From Acidovorax sp. T1 (lineage in GTDB: Bacteria; Pseudomonadota; Gammaproteobacteria; Burkholderiales; Burkholderiaceae_C), in contig NZ_CP021648.1 in the NCBI RefSeq assembly GCF_002176815.1, forward strand, positions 2,860,001-2,924,000: a stretch of DNA of 64,000 nt, read 5' to 3'. A program made the translations under genes and the position numbers. This document shows, one piece after another, positions 33,795-43,000 of the stretch. Every line of letters begins with the position of its first letter. Positions within the stretch are counted from its first letter, which is position 1. Below the pieces are notes generated by a model. The model ran no database searches and was not told where the DNA came from. It worked only from the letters and a program-made list of their open reading frames with translations.

Positions 33795-34772
33795 ATGAAC
33801 CGCCGAAACATCCTTCTTGCAAGTGCCGCTGCCGCAGCGGTTTTTTCTTCTTCCCTGGCCATGGCGCAGGACGCGGGCGCGCCCATTCGCCTGATCGTTC
33901 CCTACGCCCCCGGCGGCCCGCTGGACATCACGGCCCGCGCGCTGGCCGAGCGGGTGCGTGACGCACTGGGCACGGTGATCATCGACAACAAGGGCGGCGC
34001 CGGCGGCAACATCGGTGCCGACGCGATCGCCAAGGCCGCGCCCGACGGCCTGACCATCGGCATCGCCGCCACCGCCACGCACGCCGTGAACCCCTGGCTG
34101 TACGCACACATGCCCTACGACGCCGCCAAGGACTTTGCCGGCATCACCCAGATGGTGCGCGTGCCCAACGTGCTGGTCATGAACGCCGAAAAGGCGGCAC
34201 GCCTGAAAATCAACACCGTGGCCGACCTAATCGCCTACGCCAAGGCCAACCCGGCCAAGCTCAACTACGGCAGCGGCGGCAATGGCAGCGCGGGCCACCT
34301 GGCGGGCGAGATGTTCAAGCAGCGCGCGGGCATTTTTGCCCTGCACATCCCCTACCGCGGTGGCAACCCGGCCCAGCTGGCGCTGCTGAGCGGCGAGGTG
34401 GACTTCAACATCGACAACCTGGCCACCGCCGCGCCCAACATCCGCGCCGGCAAGCTCAAGGCCCTGGCCGTGACCAGTTTGCAGGCCAGCCCGGCCCTGC
34501 CCGGCGTGCCGCCCCTGTCCAGCACCTTCAAGGGCTTCTCGATCGACACCTGGTGGGGCCTGGTGGCGCCCGCCGGCACGCCCAAGCCGGTGATCGCCAA
34601 GCTGAACAAGGCCTTCGTGGCGGCACTGAACGCCCCCGAAACCAGAACCCGTTTTGGCGCGCTGCTGGCCGAGCCCGTGCCCACCACCCCCGAGCAGTTC
34701 GACGCCTTCATGGCCAGCGAGCGCGCCAAATACCAATCGCTGGTGAAGGCCTCGGGCGCCAGGGTGGATTGA
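33795..34772 (+). CDS. Tripartite tricarboxylate transporter receptor (Bug family)
   Basis: 325 residues. Periplasmic ligand-binding protein of TctC/Bug type. Signal peptide ending SSSLAMAQDAG, then IRLIVPYAPGGPLDITARAL (about 31-50), VIIDNKGGAGGNIGADAIAK, the ligand-loop region HIPYRGGNPAQLALLSGEVD and a C-terminal VKASGARVD. Such receptors abound in Comamonadaceae and mostly lack an adjacent transporter, as here; the ligand is unknown. Start 33795 begins MNRRNILLAS. The region upstream is a terminator and the downstream gap holds repeat copy 8. Confidence 0.93.
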   Translation: MNRRNILLASAAAAAVFSSSLAMAQDAGAPIRLIVPYAPGGPLDITARALAERVRDALGTVIIDNKGGAGGNIGADAIAKAAPDGLTIGIAATATHAVNPWLYAHMPYDAAKDFAGITQMVRVPNVLVMNAEKAARLKINTVADLIAYAKANPAKLNYGSGGNGSAGHLAGEMFKQRAGIFALHIPYRGGNPAQLALLSGEVDFNIDNLATAAPNIRAGKLKALAVTSLQASPALPGVPPLSSTFKGFSIDTWWGLVAPAGTPKPVIAKLNKAFVAALNAPETRTRFGALLAEPVPTTPEQFDAFMASERAKYQSLVKASGARVD

Positions 34773-34823
34773 GGGATGGGCTGATCGCCATCCGGACAGC
34801 GGGTGGCGCCCATCGATTTGGAT

Positions 34824-34878
34824 GAAATAGGGCTGCAGCGCTTTATCCATAAGCGCTAGCAGCTATGTTTTCAGTAGC
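34824..34878. repeat. AGCGCTT-type intergenic palindrome, copy 8
   Basis: GAAATAGGGCTGCAGCGCTT, TATCCATAAGCGCTAGCAGC and TATGTTTTCAGTAGC. Lies between the Bug gene and folK 3' end. Confidence 0.88.
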
Positions 34879-34921
34879 GCCGCAGCACCGAAACACCGGA
34901 CTGCCGGGCGTTACGTACCGC

Positions 34922-35449
34922 CTAAAGCGCCCAGTCGGCGCCCTGCACCCGGTCGATGCGCTGCGCTGCCACGGCCGCCAGTTGCTGCGCTGGCACCAGC
35001 TCGGGCGCCAGCTCGGCCAGGGGATAGAGCACAAACGCGCGCTCGTGCAGGCGCGGGTGCGGCAGCGTGAGCGTGGGGGTGTTGATCACCTGGTCGCCAT
35101 ACCGCAGGATATCCAGGTCCAGCGTGCGCGGGGCGTTGCGGTAGGGCCGCTCGCGCCCGCCGGCCTGCTCGATCGCCTGCAGTTGCGCCAGCAAGGCGTG
35201 GGGCGCCAGGCTGGTGCCCAGCTGCACCACGGCGTTCAGATAGTCAGGCCCGCCCGCATCCACGGGGGCGCTGCCATACAGGGATGAAACGCGCTGCACC
35301 CGCGTGCCTGGCAAGGCCCCGATGGCCGACAGCGCGGCGCGCAAGGCAGCCTGGCGATCACCGAGGTTGGCCCCCAGGCCGATCCAGGCAGACACCGCCG
35401 CCAAAGCCCCAGGTGCAACGGAGGCCACAGCGGTGCTCTCACCCTGCAT
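34922..35449 (-). CDS. folK: 2-amino-4-hydroxy-6-hydroxymethyldihydropteridine pyrophosphokinase
   Basis: 175 residues. Transfers pyrophosphate from ATP to the pterin in folate synthesis. Seen: IGLGANLGDRQAALRAAL (about 23-40), SSLYGSAPVDAGGPDYLNAV, and the signature GGRERPYRNAPRTLDLDILR with HPRLHERAFVLYPLAELAP. 14 bases after pcnB on the minus strand; pcnB-folK is the standard order, last of the hda-HAD-pcnB-folK block. Confidence 0.96.
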   Translation of the reverse strand: MQGESTAVASVAPGALAAVSAWIGLGANLGDRQAALRAALSAIGALPGTRVQRVSSLYGSAPVDAGGPDYLNAVVQLGTSLAPHALLAQLQAIEQAGGRERPYRNAPRTLDLDILRYGDQVINTPTLTLPHPRLHERAFVLYPLAELAPELVPAQQLAAVAAQRIDRVQGADWAL

Positions 35450-35463
35450 CCCAAAATCTCCGC

Positions 35464-37053
35464 TTATTCGCCGGCGGCCGCGGAGGCCGCGCCTTCGCTG
35501 CTGCCGCCACCGGGTTTGCGACGGCGACGGCGGCGCTTCTTGGGCGCCTCGCCATCGGCCAGCGGCGCAGCGTCGTCGGGCAACCCTGCTGTGCTGGCCG
35601 CTGCATCACGGGGTGCAGACCCGGCAGCGGGAGCCGCGCGCGGCACGCGCTTGACCACGGGCTGGGCCTTCTGGCGCGCCTTTTGCTCTTCGCGGGCCTG
35701 GTCCATGAGGTCGTCACGGCGGTCATCGCTGGCGCTCTGGAAGTCCTGCCACCATTCGGCCAGAGCTTCTTCGACTTCGCCCACGTCGGCACGCAGGCGC
35801 AAGAAGTCGAATCCGGCACGAAAACGCAACTGGTCGACCATGCCAAAGGGCCCGCTGCCCACGCGCTTTTCAAAGCGCGGCTGCATCACCCAGATCTCGC
35901 GCATATCGGCGGCCAGCTTGCCGCGGCCCGACACGTCGCCGATGCGCTTGTCGAACACGTCGTCGATGGCGTCCTGCAGCGCGGGCAGCGGGTGCTGGCG
36001 CTGGTTCTGGCGCTCCAGCCAGCCCTTGTGCACGTCGTCCCACAGCACGCAGGCCAGCAGGAAGCTGGGGGCCACGGGCTTGCCTTCGCCAACACGGCGG
36101 TCGGTGTCGGTGAGGGCGGCATTCACGAAGGGCGTTTCGGCGCGCTCCACCACCACGTCCAGCAGCGGGTAGATGCCCTTGGCCATGCCCAGCTTCTTGA
36201 GCTGCTCGATGGTGGCAATGGCATGCCCCGTTTGCAGCAGCTTGAGCATTTCGTCGAACATGCGGCTTTGCGGAACCTCGGCCAGCAAGGCCTGCGACTG
36301 CACCAGGGGCGCTGCGGTCTTGGGTTCGATGGTGAAGCCCAGGGCGCCCAGCTTGGCGGCAAAACGCACGGCGCGGATGATGCGCACCGGGTCTTCGCGG
36401 TAGCGCGTGGCGGGGTCGCCAATCATGCGCAGCGTCTTCTTCCTGGCGTCCTGCAGGCCCTTGTGGTAGTCCACCACGATCTGGCTCACCGGGTCGTAGT
36501 ACATGGCGTTGACGGTGAAGTCGCGGCGCGTGGCGTCTTCGTCCTGCGGACCCCAGACATTGTCGCGCAGCACGCGGCCACTGGCGTCCACGGCATGCTG
36601 CATGCCCGAAAGTTGCGCCTTGCTGGTCTTTTCGTTGCCCGCCACCTGGCCCGCAGCAGCGTTGTCGAGGTAGGCACGGAAGGTCGATACCTCGATCACC
36701 TCATGCTCGCGCCCCCGGCCATGCACCACGTGCACGATGCGAAAGCGCTTGCCGATGATGAAGGCCCGGCGAAACAGGCCCTTGACCTGCTCGGGCGTGG
36801 CGTTGGTGGCCACGTCAAAATCCTTGGGGCGCAGGCCCAGCAGCAGGTCGCGCACGGCGCCACCCACGATGTAGGCCTCAAAACCCGCCTGCTTGAGCGT
36901 GGCCACCACCTCGGCGGCGCGGCGGTCCACCAGCTCGGGGTTGATGCCATGGACCGAGGCGGGCACCTCTTCACGCTTGCCGAAATGCGGCTTGCCGCCC
37001 GAGGTGCCGGGCGTGGATTTGCCGAGCAGTTTGTCGATGAACTTCTTGATCAT
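35464..37053 (-). CDS. pcnB: Poly(A) polymerase
   Basis: 529 residues. Adds poly(A) tails that promote RNA decay; closely related to CCA-adding enzymes. Seen: N-terminal AYIVGGAVRDLLLGLRPKD with the catalytic FDVATNATPEQV (about 64-84), TRRDFTVNAMYYD (about 167), the RNA-binding middle domain (YREDPVRIIRAVRFAAKLGA) and a long basic C-terminus rich in Lys/Arg/Pro (KKRRRRRRKPGGGSSEGAAS) of the kind that mediates membrane or RNA contact. Length and pcnB-folK order favour PcnB over a CCA enzyme. 14 bases before folK; 52 bases after the HAD gene. Confidence 0.95.
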   Translation of the reverse strand: MIKKFIDKLLGKSTPGTSGGKPHFGKREEVPASVHGINPELVDRRAAEVVATLKQAGFEAYIVGGAVRDLLLGLRPKDFDVATNATPEQVKGLFRRAFIIGKRFRIVHVVHGRGREHEVIEVSTFRAYLDNAAAGQVAGNEKTSKAQLSGMQHAVDASGRVLRDNVWGPQDEDATRRDFTVNAMYYDPVSQIVVDYHKGLQDARKKTLRMIGDPATRYREDPVRIIRAVRFAAKLGALGFTIEPKTAAPLVQSQALLAEVPQSRMFDEMLKLLQTGHAIATIEQLKKLGMAKGIYPLLDVVVERAETPFVNAALTDTDRRVGEGKPVAPSFLLACVLWDDVHKGWLERQNQRQHPLPALQDAIDDVFDKRIGDVSGRGKLAADMREIWVMQPRFEKRVGSGPFGMVDQLRFRAGFDFLRLRADVGEVEEALAEWWQDFQSASDDRRDDLMDQAREEQKARQKAQPVVKRVPRAAPAAGSAPRDAAASTAGLPDDAAPLADGEAPKKRRRRRRKPGGGSSEGAASAAAGE

Positions 37054-37105
37054 GGGTATGCAGTAAACAGATGGAGCGGCGCAAACATGCGGTCAAGGTG
37101 CGGTT

Positions 37106-37846
37106 TCAGGGTGCGGCATTCCGCGCGGGAGCGGGCTGCGCATTCTGGTTTGTGCCGGTCGGAAACAGGTCCAGTATGCGCCAGCCGCGCGCTTGCGCCA
37201 GCGCTCTGAGCCGGGCGTCGGGGTTGGTGGCAACGGGGTGGTTGACTTTTTCCAGGAGCGGCACGTCGTTCATGGAATCGCTGTAGAACGTGCTCTCCAC
37301 ATCCCCCCAGGAAAGCCGCCGCTCGGCCAGCCATTGTTCCATGCGCCGCACCTTGCCTTCGCGCATGGTGGGAATGCCGTCGATTTCGCCGGTGTACCAG
37401 CCCTGCGCATCGCGGGCCAGCTGCATGGCCAGCAACTGCTGAACCCCCAGGGCGTTCGCAATGGGCCGGGTGACGAATTCGTTGGTGGCGGTGATGATCA
37501 GCACATCATCGCCCGCCGCCTGGTGCCCGCGCAGCAGATCGCGCGCCTGCGGGTGGATGGCAGGCTCGATCACTTCGCGCATGAACTGGGCATGGGCGGC
37601 GGCGGCGGCCTCAGGCCCGCGCAGACGAACGGCCTCGATGGCAAAACGCACATAGTCCTGCACATCGAGCGTGTCGGCCTGGTAATGCGCGTAGAACTCG
37701 TCGTTGCGGCGCGCAAATTCGACCGGGTCGTTCCAGCCGATGCGGATGGTGAACTCACCCCACTCGTAGTCGGAGTCAATGGGCAGCAGCGTGTGGTCCA
37801 GGTCGAACAGCGTCAGCCGGGGACGATGGAGCGGGATATCAGTCAT
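37106..37846 (-). CDS. HAD-superfamily subfamily IB phosphatase
   Basis: 246 residues. SerB-like HAD IB hydrolase (TIGR01490 type). Motif I LTLFDLDHTLLPIDSDYEW (about 11-29), motif II with Thr in IITATNEF, motif III/IV YSDSMNDVPLL (about 185-195). Substrate unknown; the Escherichia coli-type relatives dephosphorylate small metabolites, and this gene is conserved between hda and pcnB in betaproteobacteria. The 45-base gap to hda and 52-base gap to pcnB fit one operon. Confidence 0.92.
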   Translation of the reverse strand: MTDIPLHRPRLTLFDLDHTLLPIDSDYEWGEFTIRIGWNDPVEFARRNDEFYAHYQADTLDVQDYVRFAIEAVRLRGPEAAAAAHAQFMREVIEPAIHPQARDLLRGHQAAGDDVLIITATNEFVTRPIANALGVQQLLAMQLARDAQGWYTGEIDGIPTMREGKVRRMEQWLAERRLSWGDVESTFYSDSMNDVPLLEKVNHPVATNPDARLRALAQARGWRILDLFPTGTNQNAQPAPARNAAP

Positions 37847-37891
37847 TGATTGTGTTGTGAAGTGCGCAGCATCGCCCCAGGGGGTTGTCCC

Positions 37892-38590
37892 TCATTCCGA
37901 CTCCAGCATGGCCTTGAGCAGCGGGATGGTGATGGCGCGCTGGGTGCGCAGCGCATAGGCATCGAGCTGTTCGAGCAGTTGCATGAGGCTGCCCAGGTCG
38001 CGCGAGAAGCGGTTGAGCATGAAGTCCATCACCTCGTCGCCCAGAAACACGCCCCGGGCATCGGCCTCCTGGCGCAGCACCGCGCGGCGGGCGGTTTCGT
38101 CGAGCAAATGCAGCTGGAACACATGGCCCCAGCCCAGGCGGCTGCGCAGGTCATCGCGCAGCGGCAGATCGGCCGGCGGCAGGTTGCCGGCCGCCAGCAC
38201 CCAGCGCGGTGCGCCGTTGGCGGGGCTGATGGCATTCACAAACCAGTTAAAAGCCATGGCCTGCTGGGCGGTGCTGTACAGGTGCACGTCGTCCAGAACC
38301 ACGGCGGCCCAGCGCTCGTCAAATTCGGCGGGCATGGCCACCGAGGCATCGAGCCAGCCCACGCTGGCGCCCTGGTCGCTCAGGGCCTGGTGCACCGCCT
38401 TGAGCAAGTGGGTCTTGCCGCTGCCCGCCTCGCCCCAGAGGTAGGTGGGCACGGGCGAGCGGGTGTCCTGCTGGCTGCCCTCGCCCACCCACAGCTGCAG
38501 ATGCTGCAGCGCGGCCTCGTTGGGGCCGGCAAAAAAACGCGCCAGCGTGGGCCCCGTCGCCAAGCCAATGTCCAGGGCCAGCTGTTTCAT
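37892..38590 (-). CDS. hda: DnaA regulatory inactivator Hda-like AAA+ protein
   Basis: 232 residues. Stimulates hydrolysis of DnaA-bound ATP with the sliding clamp to prevent re-initiation. Seen: the clamp-binding-type N-terminus MKQLALDIG, FFAGPNEAALQHLQLW, Walker A WGEAGSGKTHLLKA (about 53-66), Walker B region AAVVLDDVHLY, and sensor RDDLRSRLGWGHVF. The box MKQLALDIG is the QL-x-L-D clamp motif. Start 38590 gives that motif; the longer frame would cover the purM promoter. First gene of the hda block, divergent from purM. Confidence 0.92.
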   Translation of the reverse strand: MKQLALDIGLATGPTLARFFAGPNEAALQHLQLWVGEGSQQDTRSPVPTYLWGEAGSGKTHLLKAVHQALSDQGASVGWLDASVAMPAEFDERWAAVVLDDVHLYSTAQQAMAFNWFVNAISPANGAPRWVLAAGNLPPADLPLRDDLRSRLGWGHVFQLHLLDETARRAVLRQEADARGVFLGDEVMDFMLNRFSRDLGSLMQLLEQLDAYALRTQRAITIPLLKAMLESE

Positions 38591-38710
38591 GGCTGCAGCC
38601 CGCAGGCACAGGGGCAGGCGCAGGGTTGGATAACGGCAAACGGCATGGGCATGAAAGGCAAAACGGGGCAGGAAGTAAGGGTGAACGGAGGGTGCGCGGT
38701 GCGCACCCCG

Positions 38711-38730
38711 TAAAATCTGCGCAAATTTTA
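38711..38730. promoter_or_regulatory. Symmetric A/T element between hda and purM
   Basis: TAAAAT-CTGCGCAA-ATTTTA: an inverted TAAAAT that could give a -10 box on each strand for the divergent hda and purM. No clear -35 boxes were picked out. Confidence 0.35.
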
Positions 38731-38765
38731 GTCTGCCGCGCACGCTGGTCCGTGCCATCCCTGCC

Positions 38766-39842
38766 ATGAGCTCCTCTGCATCCACCCCCACCCCCCTGTC
38801 CTACAAAGACGCTGGCGTTGACATCGACGCGGGCGACGCCCTGGTCGAGCGCATCAAGCCGCTGGCCAAAAAGACCATGCGCGAGGGCGTTTTGGCCGGC
38901 ATCGGCGGCTTTGGCGCGCTGTTTGAAGTGCCCAAGCGCTACCAAGAGCCCGTGCTGGTGAGCGGCACCGACGGCGTGGGCACCAAGCTCAAGCTGGCCT
39001 TTGAATGGAACATGCACGACACCGTGGGCATCGACCTGGTGGCCATGAGCGTGAACGATGTGCTGGTGCAAGGCGCCGAGCCGCTGTTCTTCCTCGACTA
39101 CTTCGCCTGCGGCAAGCTCGACGTGGACACGGCCGCAGCCGTGGTGGGCGGCATTGCCAAGGGCTGTGAGCTCTCGGGCTGCGCGCTGATCGGCGGCGAA
39201 ACCGCCGAGATGCCCGGCATGTATCCGGCGGGCGAATACGACCTGGCCGGCTTTGCCGTGGGTGCGGTCGAAAAATCCAAAATTCTCACAGGCAAGGATG
39301 TGCAGCCCGGCGACGTGGTGCTGGGCCTGGCTTCGAGCGGCGTGCACTCCAATGGCTTCTCGCTGGTGCGCAAGTGCATCGACCGCGCCGCCGGCAACCT
39401 GCCCGCCACGCTGGACGGCAAGCCCTTCAAGCAGGCCGTCATGGAGCCCACCCGCCTGTACGTGAAGAACGTGCTGGCCGCGCTGGCCGCCCACCCGCAT
39501 TCGGCAGATGCCACCTCGCCCGGCGGCATCAAAGCCCTGGCCCACATCACCGGAGGCGGCCTGCTGGAGAACATTCCCCGCGTGCTGCCTGACGGCACCG
39601 CTGCCCACCTGCAAAAGGGCAGCTGGCCGCAGACCGAACTGTTTGCCTGGCTGCAGAAAACGGCGGGCATCGACGACATCGAGATGAACCGCACCTTCAA
39701 CAACGGCATCGGCATGGTGGTGGTGGTGGCTGCGGCCGCTGCCGACGCCACGGCCGCCACGCTGCGCGCCGCGGGCGAGCAGGTGTACGCCATTGGCACC
39801 ATCGCACCGCGCGGCGAAGGTGCCGCCGTGGTGGTGGGCTGA
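38766..39842 (+). CDS. purM: Phosphoribosylformylglycinamidine cyclo-ligase
   Basis: 358 residues. AIR synthetase of purine synthesis: converts FGAM to AIR with ATP. Seen: [21 protein letters not shown] (about 11-30), [32 protein letters not shown] region ([11 protein letters not shown], about 63-73), [41 protein letters not shown] and [13 protein letters not shown]. Full length. It stands alone, divergent from hda, 16 bases before the perM-like gene. Confidence 0.97.
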   Translation: MSSSASTPTPLSYKDAGVDIDAGDALVERIKPLAKKTMREGVLAGIGGFGALFEVPKRYQEPVLVSGTDGVGTKLKLAFEWNMHDTVGIDLVAMSVNDVLVQGAEPLFFLDYFACGKLDVDTAAAVVGGIAKGCELSGCALIGGETAEMPGMYPAGEYDLAGFAVGAVEKSKILTGKDVQPGDVVLGLASSGVHSNGFSLVRKCIDRAAGNLPATLDGKPFKQAVMEPTRLYVKNVLAALAAHPHSADATSPGGIKALAHITGGGLLENIPRVLPDGTAAHLQKGSWPQTELFAWLQKTAGIDDIEMNRTFNNGIGMVVVVAAAAADATAATLRAAGEQVYAIGTIAPRGEGAAVVVG

Positions 39843-39858
39843 CGCCGCACGGGCCCCG

Positions 39859-40938
39859 ATGGCGCCGCGCTCCCGCTCCGACACCACGGCCATTGCACCG
39901 GCGGCACCCTCCCCCCGCCCTGCGACGCGCAGCATCGAGACCGCCAGCTACCTGCTGATGGCCGCAGCGCTGCTGCTGATCATGTGGCGCGGCTTGCTGC
40001 CCGGCCTGCTGTGTGTCTGCCTGGGCTTTCTGCTGACGCGGGCCTTCAGCGGCTGGTTCGCCCGGCTGGTTCGCCCGCCGTCCCACGCCAGCGTGCCACC
40101 GCGCGCCGCCCAGGTGGCAGCCGCCGCGCTGGTCATGCTCAGCCCGCTGGTGCTGCTGGCGGTGGGCCTGACGCAGTCGCGCAGCTATGTGGTCGAGCTG
40201 CCGCAGCAATACCGCGAGCTGCTGGACTACATGGCGCGCACGGTGCTGGAGCTGCGCCTGAAGCTGCCCCCCGACATGGCGGTGTACCTGCCCGAGGGCG
40301 CCGCCGAAATCCAACGCGCCATCGCCAGCTACCTGGGCGCCAAGGCCGGCGCGCTGGCCATGGCGGGGCGTGCCTGGCTGGCGGGCCTGCTGTTTGCCTA
40401 TGTCGGCCTGCTGATCGGGGCGCTGGCCGCCGTGCGCCCGCCCGGCCTGGCGCGCGGCCCGCTGGCGCAGCAACTGGCGCAGCGCATCAGCCGGTTCGGC
40501 GAGGCCTTCCGGCAAATTGTTGCGGCGCAGTTCTGGATCGCAGCCTTCAACACCCTGCTCACGGCCCTGTTCCTGCTGTTCGTGCTGCCGTACTGGGGCC
40601 TGCAATTGCCCTACACGCCGGTGCTGATCACCTTCACCTTCGTGGCCGGGCTGGTGCCCATCGTGGGCAACCTGCTGTGCAACGCGGTCATCACCATCGT
40701 GGGGCTGTCGGTGTCGCCCATGGCGGCGGCCGCCTGCCTGGGCTTTCTCATCCTGATCCACAAAGCCGAATACGTGATCAACGCCAAGGTGGTGGGCAGC
40801 CGCACGCAGATGGGCGTGTGGGAGCTGCTCAGCGTGATGTTCGTGGCCGAGGCGGTTTTTGGCCCGGCGGGGCTGGTGGCGGCGCCGCTGTTTTACGCCT
40901 ACCTCAAGAAAGAACTGGTGGCGGCGCGGCTGGTGTAG
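39859..40938 (+). CDS. AI-2E family transporter (PerM-like)
   Basis: 359 residues with about eight membrane helices and a large soluble loop. Seen: SYLLMAAALLLIMWRGLLPG (about 31-50), the loop with QQYRELLDYMARTVLELRL, helices AGLLFAYVGLLIGALAAVRP and WIAAFNTLLTALFLLFVLPY, TFTFVAGLVPIVGNLLCNAV and the C-terminal AEYVINAKVVGSRTQMGVWE of the AI-2E family. Role ranges from export to ion antiport; here unknown. The start was set at 39859, immediately after the purM stop, because the upstream ATG lies inside purM. Confidence 0.87.
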   Translation: MAPRSRSDTTAIAPAAPSPRPATRSIETASYLLMAAALLLIMWRGLLPGLLCVCLGFLLTRAFSGWFARLVRPPSHASVPPRAAQVAAAALVMLSPLVLLAVGLTQSRSYVVELPQQYRELLDYMARTVLELRLKLPPDMAVYLPEGAAEIQRAIASYLGAKAGALAMAGRAWLAGLLFAYVGLLIGALAAVRPPGLARGPLAQQLAQRISRFGEAFRQIVAAQFWIAAFNTLLTALFLLFVLPYWGLQLPYTPVLITFTFVAGLVPIVGNLLCNAVITIVGLSVSPMAAAACLGFLILIHKAEYVINAKVVGSRTQMGVWELLSVMFVAEAVFGPAGLVAAPLFYAYLKKELVAARLV

Positions 40939-40970
40939 CGGTAGCGTCGTGCGGGGACGCCAATACTTCA

Positions 40971-41020
40971 TTATTGATAGCACACGGCGCTTTATCCATA
41001 AGCGCCAGCGGCCATTTTTC
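40971..41020. repeat. AGCGCTT-type intergenic palindrome, copy 9
   Basis: TTATTGATAGCACACGGCGC, TTTATCCATAAGCGCCAGCG and GCCATTTTTC. Runs from 33 bases after the transporter gene to the esterase stop codon. Confidence 0.82.
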
Positions 41021-42103
41021 TTATATTTTCTTGAACTGCCGCGCCACAAATGCCCAGACCGGGGCTGACGCATCGGGGCCCGCCGGGTCGCTGTAAGGCA
41101 GGCCGGGCGCGCCGCCGCTCCAGGCGTGGCCCAGGCCCACGATTTCGCGCAGCGTGACCTGGATGCGGCCGCGCGCCTTGTACTCGGTCACCCGCACCGC
41201 ATGGCGCCTGCCACGTTGCAAGGTGCGCATCGGGCCGGCGCGCGCGCCCAGTGCCTCGGCCCACAGTTCGGCCGTGGCTGCCGCGTTGCGCACCGAGACC
41301 ACATGGTCCGCATCGCCATGCAGGATCAGCAAGGGGGGCAGTGGCGCAGGAACCGCCCCGTTGGCAGCCAGCGCCTGCGGCGGATCGGGCAGATGCGCTT
41401 CCCGGCGGCCATGCATGGCCGCCATGGCGGTGGCGGCGGATTCGGCCGAACCGGGTGCCACGCCCGAATGCATGGCCACGGCACAGAACCGCTCGGGGTA
41501 GCGCGCCGCCAGCAGCGCCGCCATGCTGCCACCGGCCGACAGACCCGCCACGGCCACACGGGCCAAGTCCACCGGGTGGCGGCGGGCCACCAAGTCGATG
41601 GCGGCCAGCAGGGTGGCCGCCTCGGCATCGGCTTTGCCGCTGCGGCGATCAAACCAGTTCCAGCAACCGTGGGCGTTGGCCACGCGTTCCTGCTCGGGAT
41701 AAAGCACCAGAAAGCGCTGGCGCACCGCCAGGCGGTTCATGCGCGAGCTGGCGGCCAGTTCGCGCCCCGTCTGGCCGCAGCCGTGCAGCATCACCAACAG
41801 GGGCAGCTTTTCGCCCGACCGCAACGCCAGCCCTGGCGGCACATACAGGTGAAAGCGCCGCGCCCCCGCCGGGCCGGGGGCAATGCCGGCAATCCACTCG
41901 CCGCTGGCAGGCAGCGGCTTGCGCGGTGTGCGCACGGCAGGCGCCGCTTTGGGCCGCGCGCGGGGCACCGCCACCGCCTTGGCACGCACCGGCTTGGCGG
42001 CAGCAGTTCGCACAGGCTTGGTGGCGCGCGCAAAAGCCTTGAGGTTGCGCCGATAGGCGCGCGTCAGAGCGGACAGCGAGAACAGGGGTGTGCGGCGGGA
42101 CAT
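41021..42103 (-). CDS. PHB depolymerase-type esterase (LpqC family)
   Basis: 360 residues. Alpha/beta hydrolase: oxyanion region LLVMLHGCGQTGRELA (about 106-121), nucleophile elbow VAGLSAGGSMAALLA (about 188-202), acid/His region LILHGDADHVVSV and GLGHAWSGG. The family hydrolyses short-chain esters, polyhydroxybutyrate or feruloyl esters. The N-terminus is Ala/Lys/Pro-rich (about 35-75) without a clear signal peptide, so an intracellular role is possible. Product call by fold; substrate unknown. Confidence 0.85.
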   Translation of the reverse strand: MSRRTPLFSLSALTRAYRRNLKAFARATKPVRTAAAKPVRAKAVAVPRARPKAAPAVRTPRKPLPASGEWIAGIAPGPAGARRFHLYVPPGLALRSGEKLPLLVMLHGCGQTGRELAASSRMNRLAVRQRFLVLYPEQERVANAHGCWNWFDRRSGKADAEAATLLAAIDLVARRHPVDLARVAVAGLSAGGSMAALLAARYPERFCAVAMHSGVAPGSAESAATAMAAMHGRREAHLPDPPQALAANGAVPAPLPPLLILHGDADHVVSVRNAAATAELWAEALGARAGPMRTLQRGRRHAVRVTEYKARGRIQVTLREIVGLGHAWSGGAPGLPYSDPAGPDASAPVWAFVARQFKKI

Positions 42104-42412
42104 GGGTGCGGGGTGTCATTCATCAGGGAAAACCCTGTCCACGATAGCAGCTTACGGGCCAGCGCGTCATTTACTCCTGATTCAGTAGCAGCCTGTGGCG
42201 AAGGCACCTACGTTCAACGCCTGTCGGGCGTTGAAATCAAACACCCAGCCATCGTGCTCCGGTGCCTTTGTCTGCACGGTTTTGGGCATTCCCCGTACTC
42301 TACGAACCAAAAATGGCGTGAATTGATCGATATTTGTCCGCTGCGGATTGGACGACAGCCTGTACCGTAGTCACGATAAGCGCTATCTCTATTTTATTGA
42401 GAAAGCATTTTT
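42104..42412. other. Intergenic region upstream of the isochorismatase gene
   Basis: 309 bases between divergent genes. It carries a 9-bp hairpin TTCAACGCC / GGCGTTGAA at 42213-42235 without a T-run and AT-rich sequence (GATATTTGTCC; TCTATTTTATTGAG) near the start of the 42413 gene, which probably holds its promoter. No gene or riboswitch recognised. Confidence 0.5.
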
Positions 42413-43000
42413 ATGAAATCATGTCTGATAGTGATTGACGCGCAGGAATCCTTCCGTCACCGCCCGTTTTTCACCGCGCAGGGCCTGCCGGCCTATCTGG
42501 CGGCACAAAACGCCCTGATAGCGGGCTGCGTGGCCCGCGGTGTGCCCGTGGTGCGCGTGCTCCACTGCGACGGCCCGGCCGTGCCGGCCAACCCCTTTTC
42601 CGCCGAGTCCGGCCAGGTGCGCCCGCTGGCCGGGCTGGCGACGTTTGACGCCGCCGCCACCTTCACCAAGTCGCGCCACAGCGCGCTGGTGGGAACGGGG
42701 CTGGAGGTGTGGCTCACGCAGCAGGGCATCGGCCGCCTCATCGTGAGCGGCATCCGCACCGAACAATGCTGCGAAACCACCACGCGCCACGCCTCCGACC
42801 TGGGCTGGCAGGTGGACTTTGTGACCGAAGCCACCCACACCTGGGACATGGTGCAGCTCGATGGCCAGCCCCTGCCCGCAGCCGACATCAAGGCCCGCAC
42901 CGCCACGGTGCTGCAAGGGCGGTTTGCCACACTGTGCACCGTGGCTGATGCCCTGGCCCGCTGCACCGCCAGCGAAGCCGCCACCGGCGCTGCCGCATGA
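42413..43000 (+). CDS. Isochorismatase-family cysteine hydrolase
   Basis: 195 residues. Catalytic Asp in VIDAQESF (about 8), Lys in TFTKSRHSAL (about 85) and Cys in VSGIRTEQCCETTTRHASDL (about 119-120). The family includes nicotinamidases and N-carbamoyl hydrolases; substrate unknown. The stop overlaps the start of the DJ-1 gene in ATGA, so the two are translated together. Confidence 0.88.
   Translation: MKSCLIVIDAQESFRHRPFFTAQGLPAYLAAQNALIAGCVARGVPVVRVLHCDGPAVPANPFSAESGQVRPLAGLATFDAAATFTKSRHSALVGTGLEVWLTQQGIGRLIVSGIRTEQCCETTTRHASDLGWQVDFVTEATHTWDMVQLDGQPLPAADIKARTATVLQGRFATLCTVADALARCTASEAATGAAA

Noticed and set aside
38319..39935. Minus-strand open frame opposite purM and overlapping hda
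   Set aside because: It is a shadow of purM; protein composition is His/Gly/Gln-rich and matches no family I know.
42213..42235. Hairpin upstream of the isochorismatase gene as terminator or riboswitch
   Set aside because: It has no T-run and no further conserved structure was seen, so no RNA element is called.
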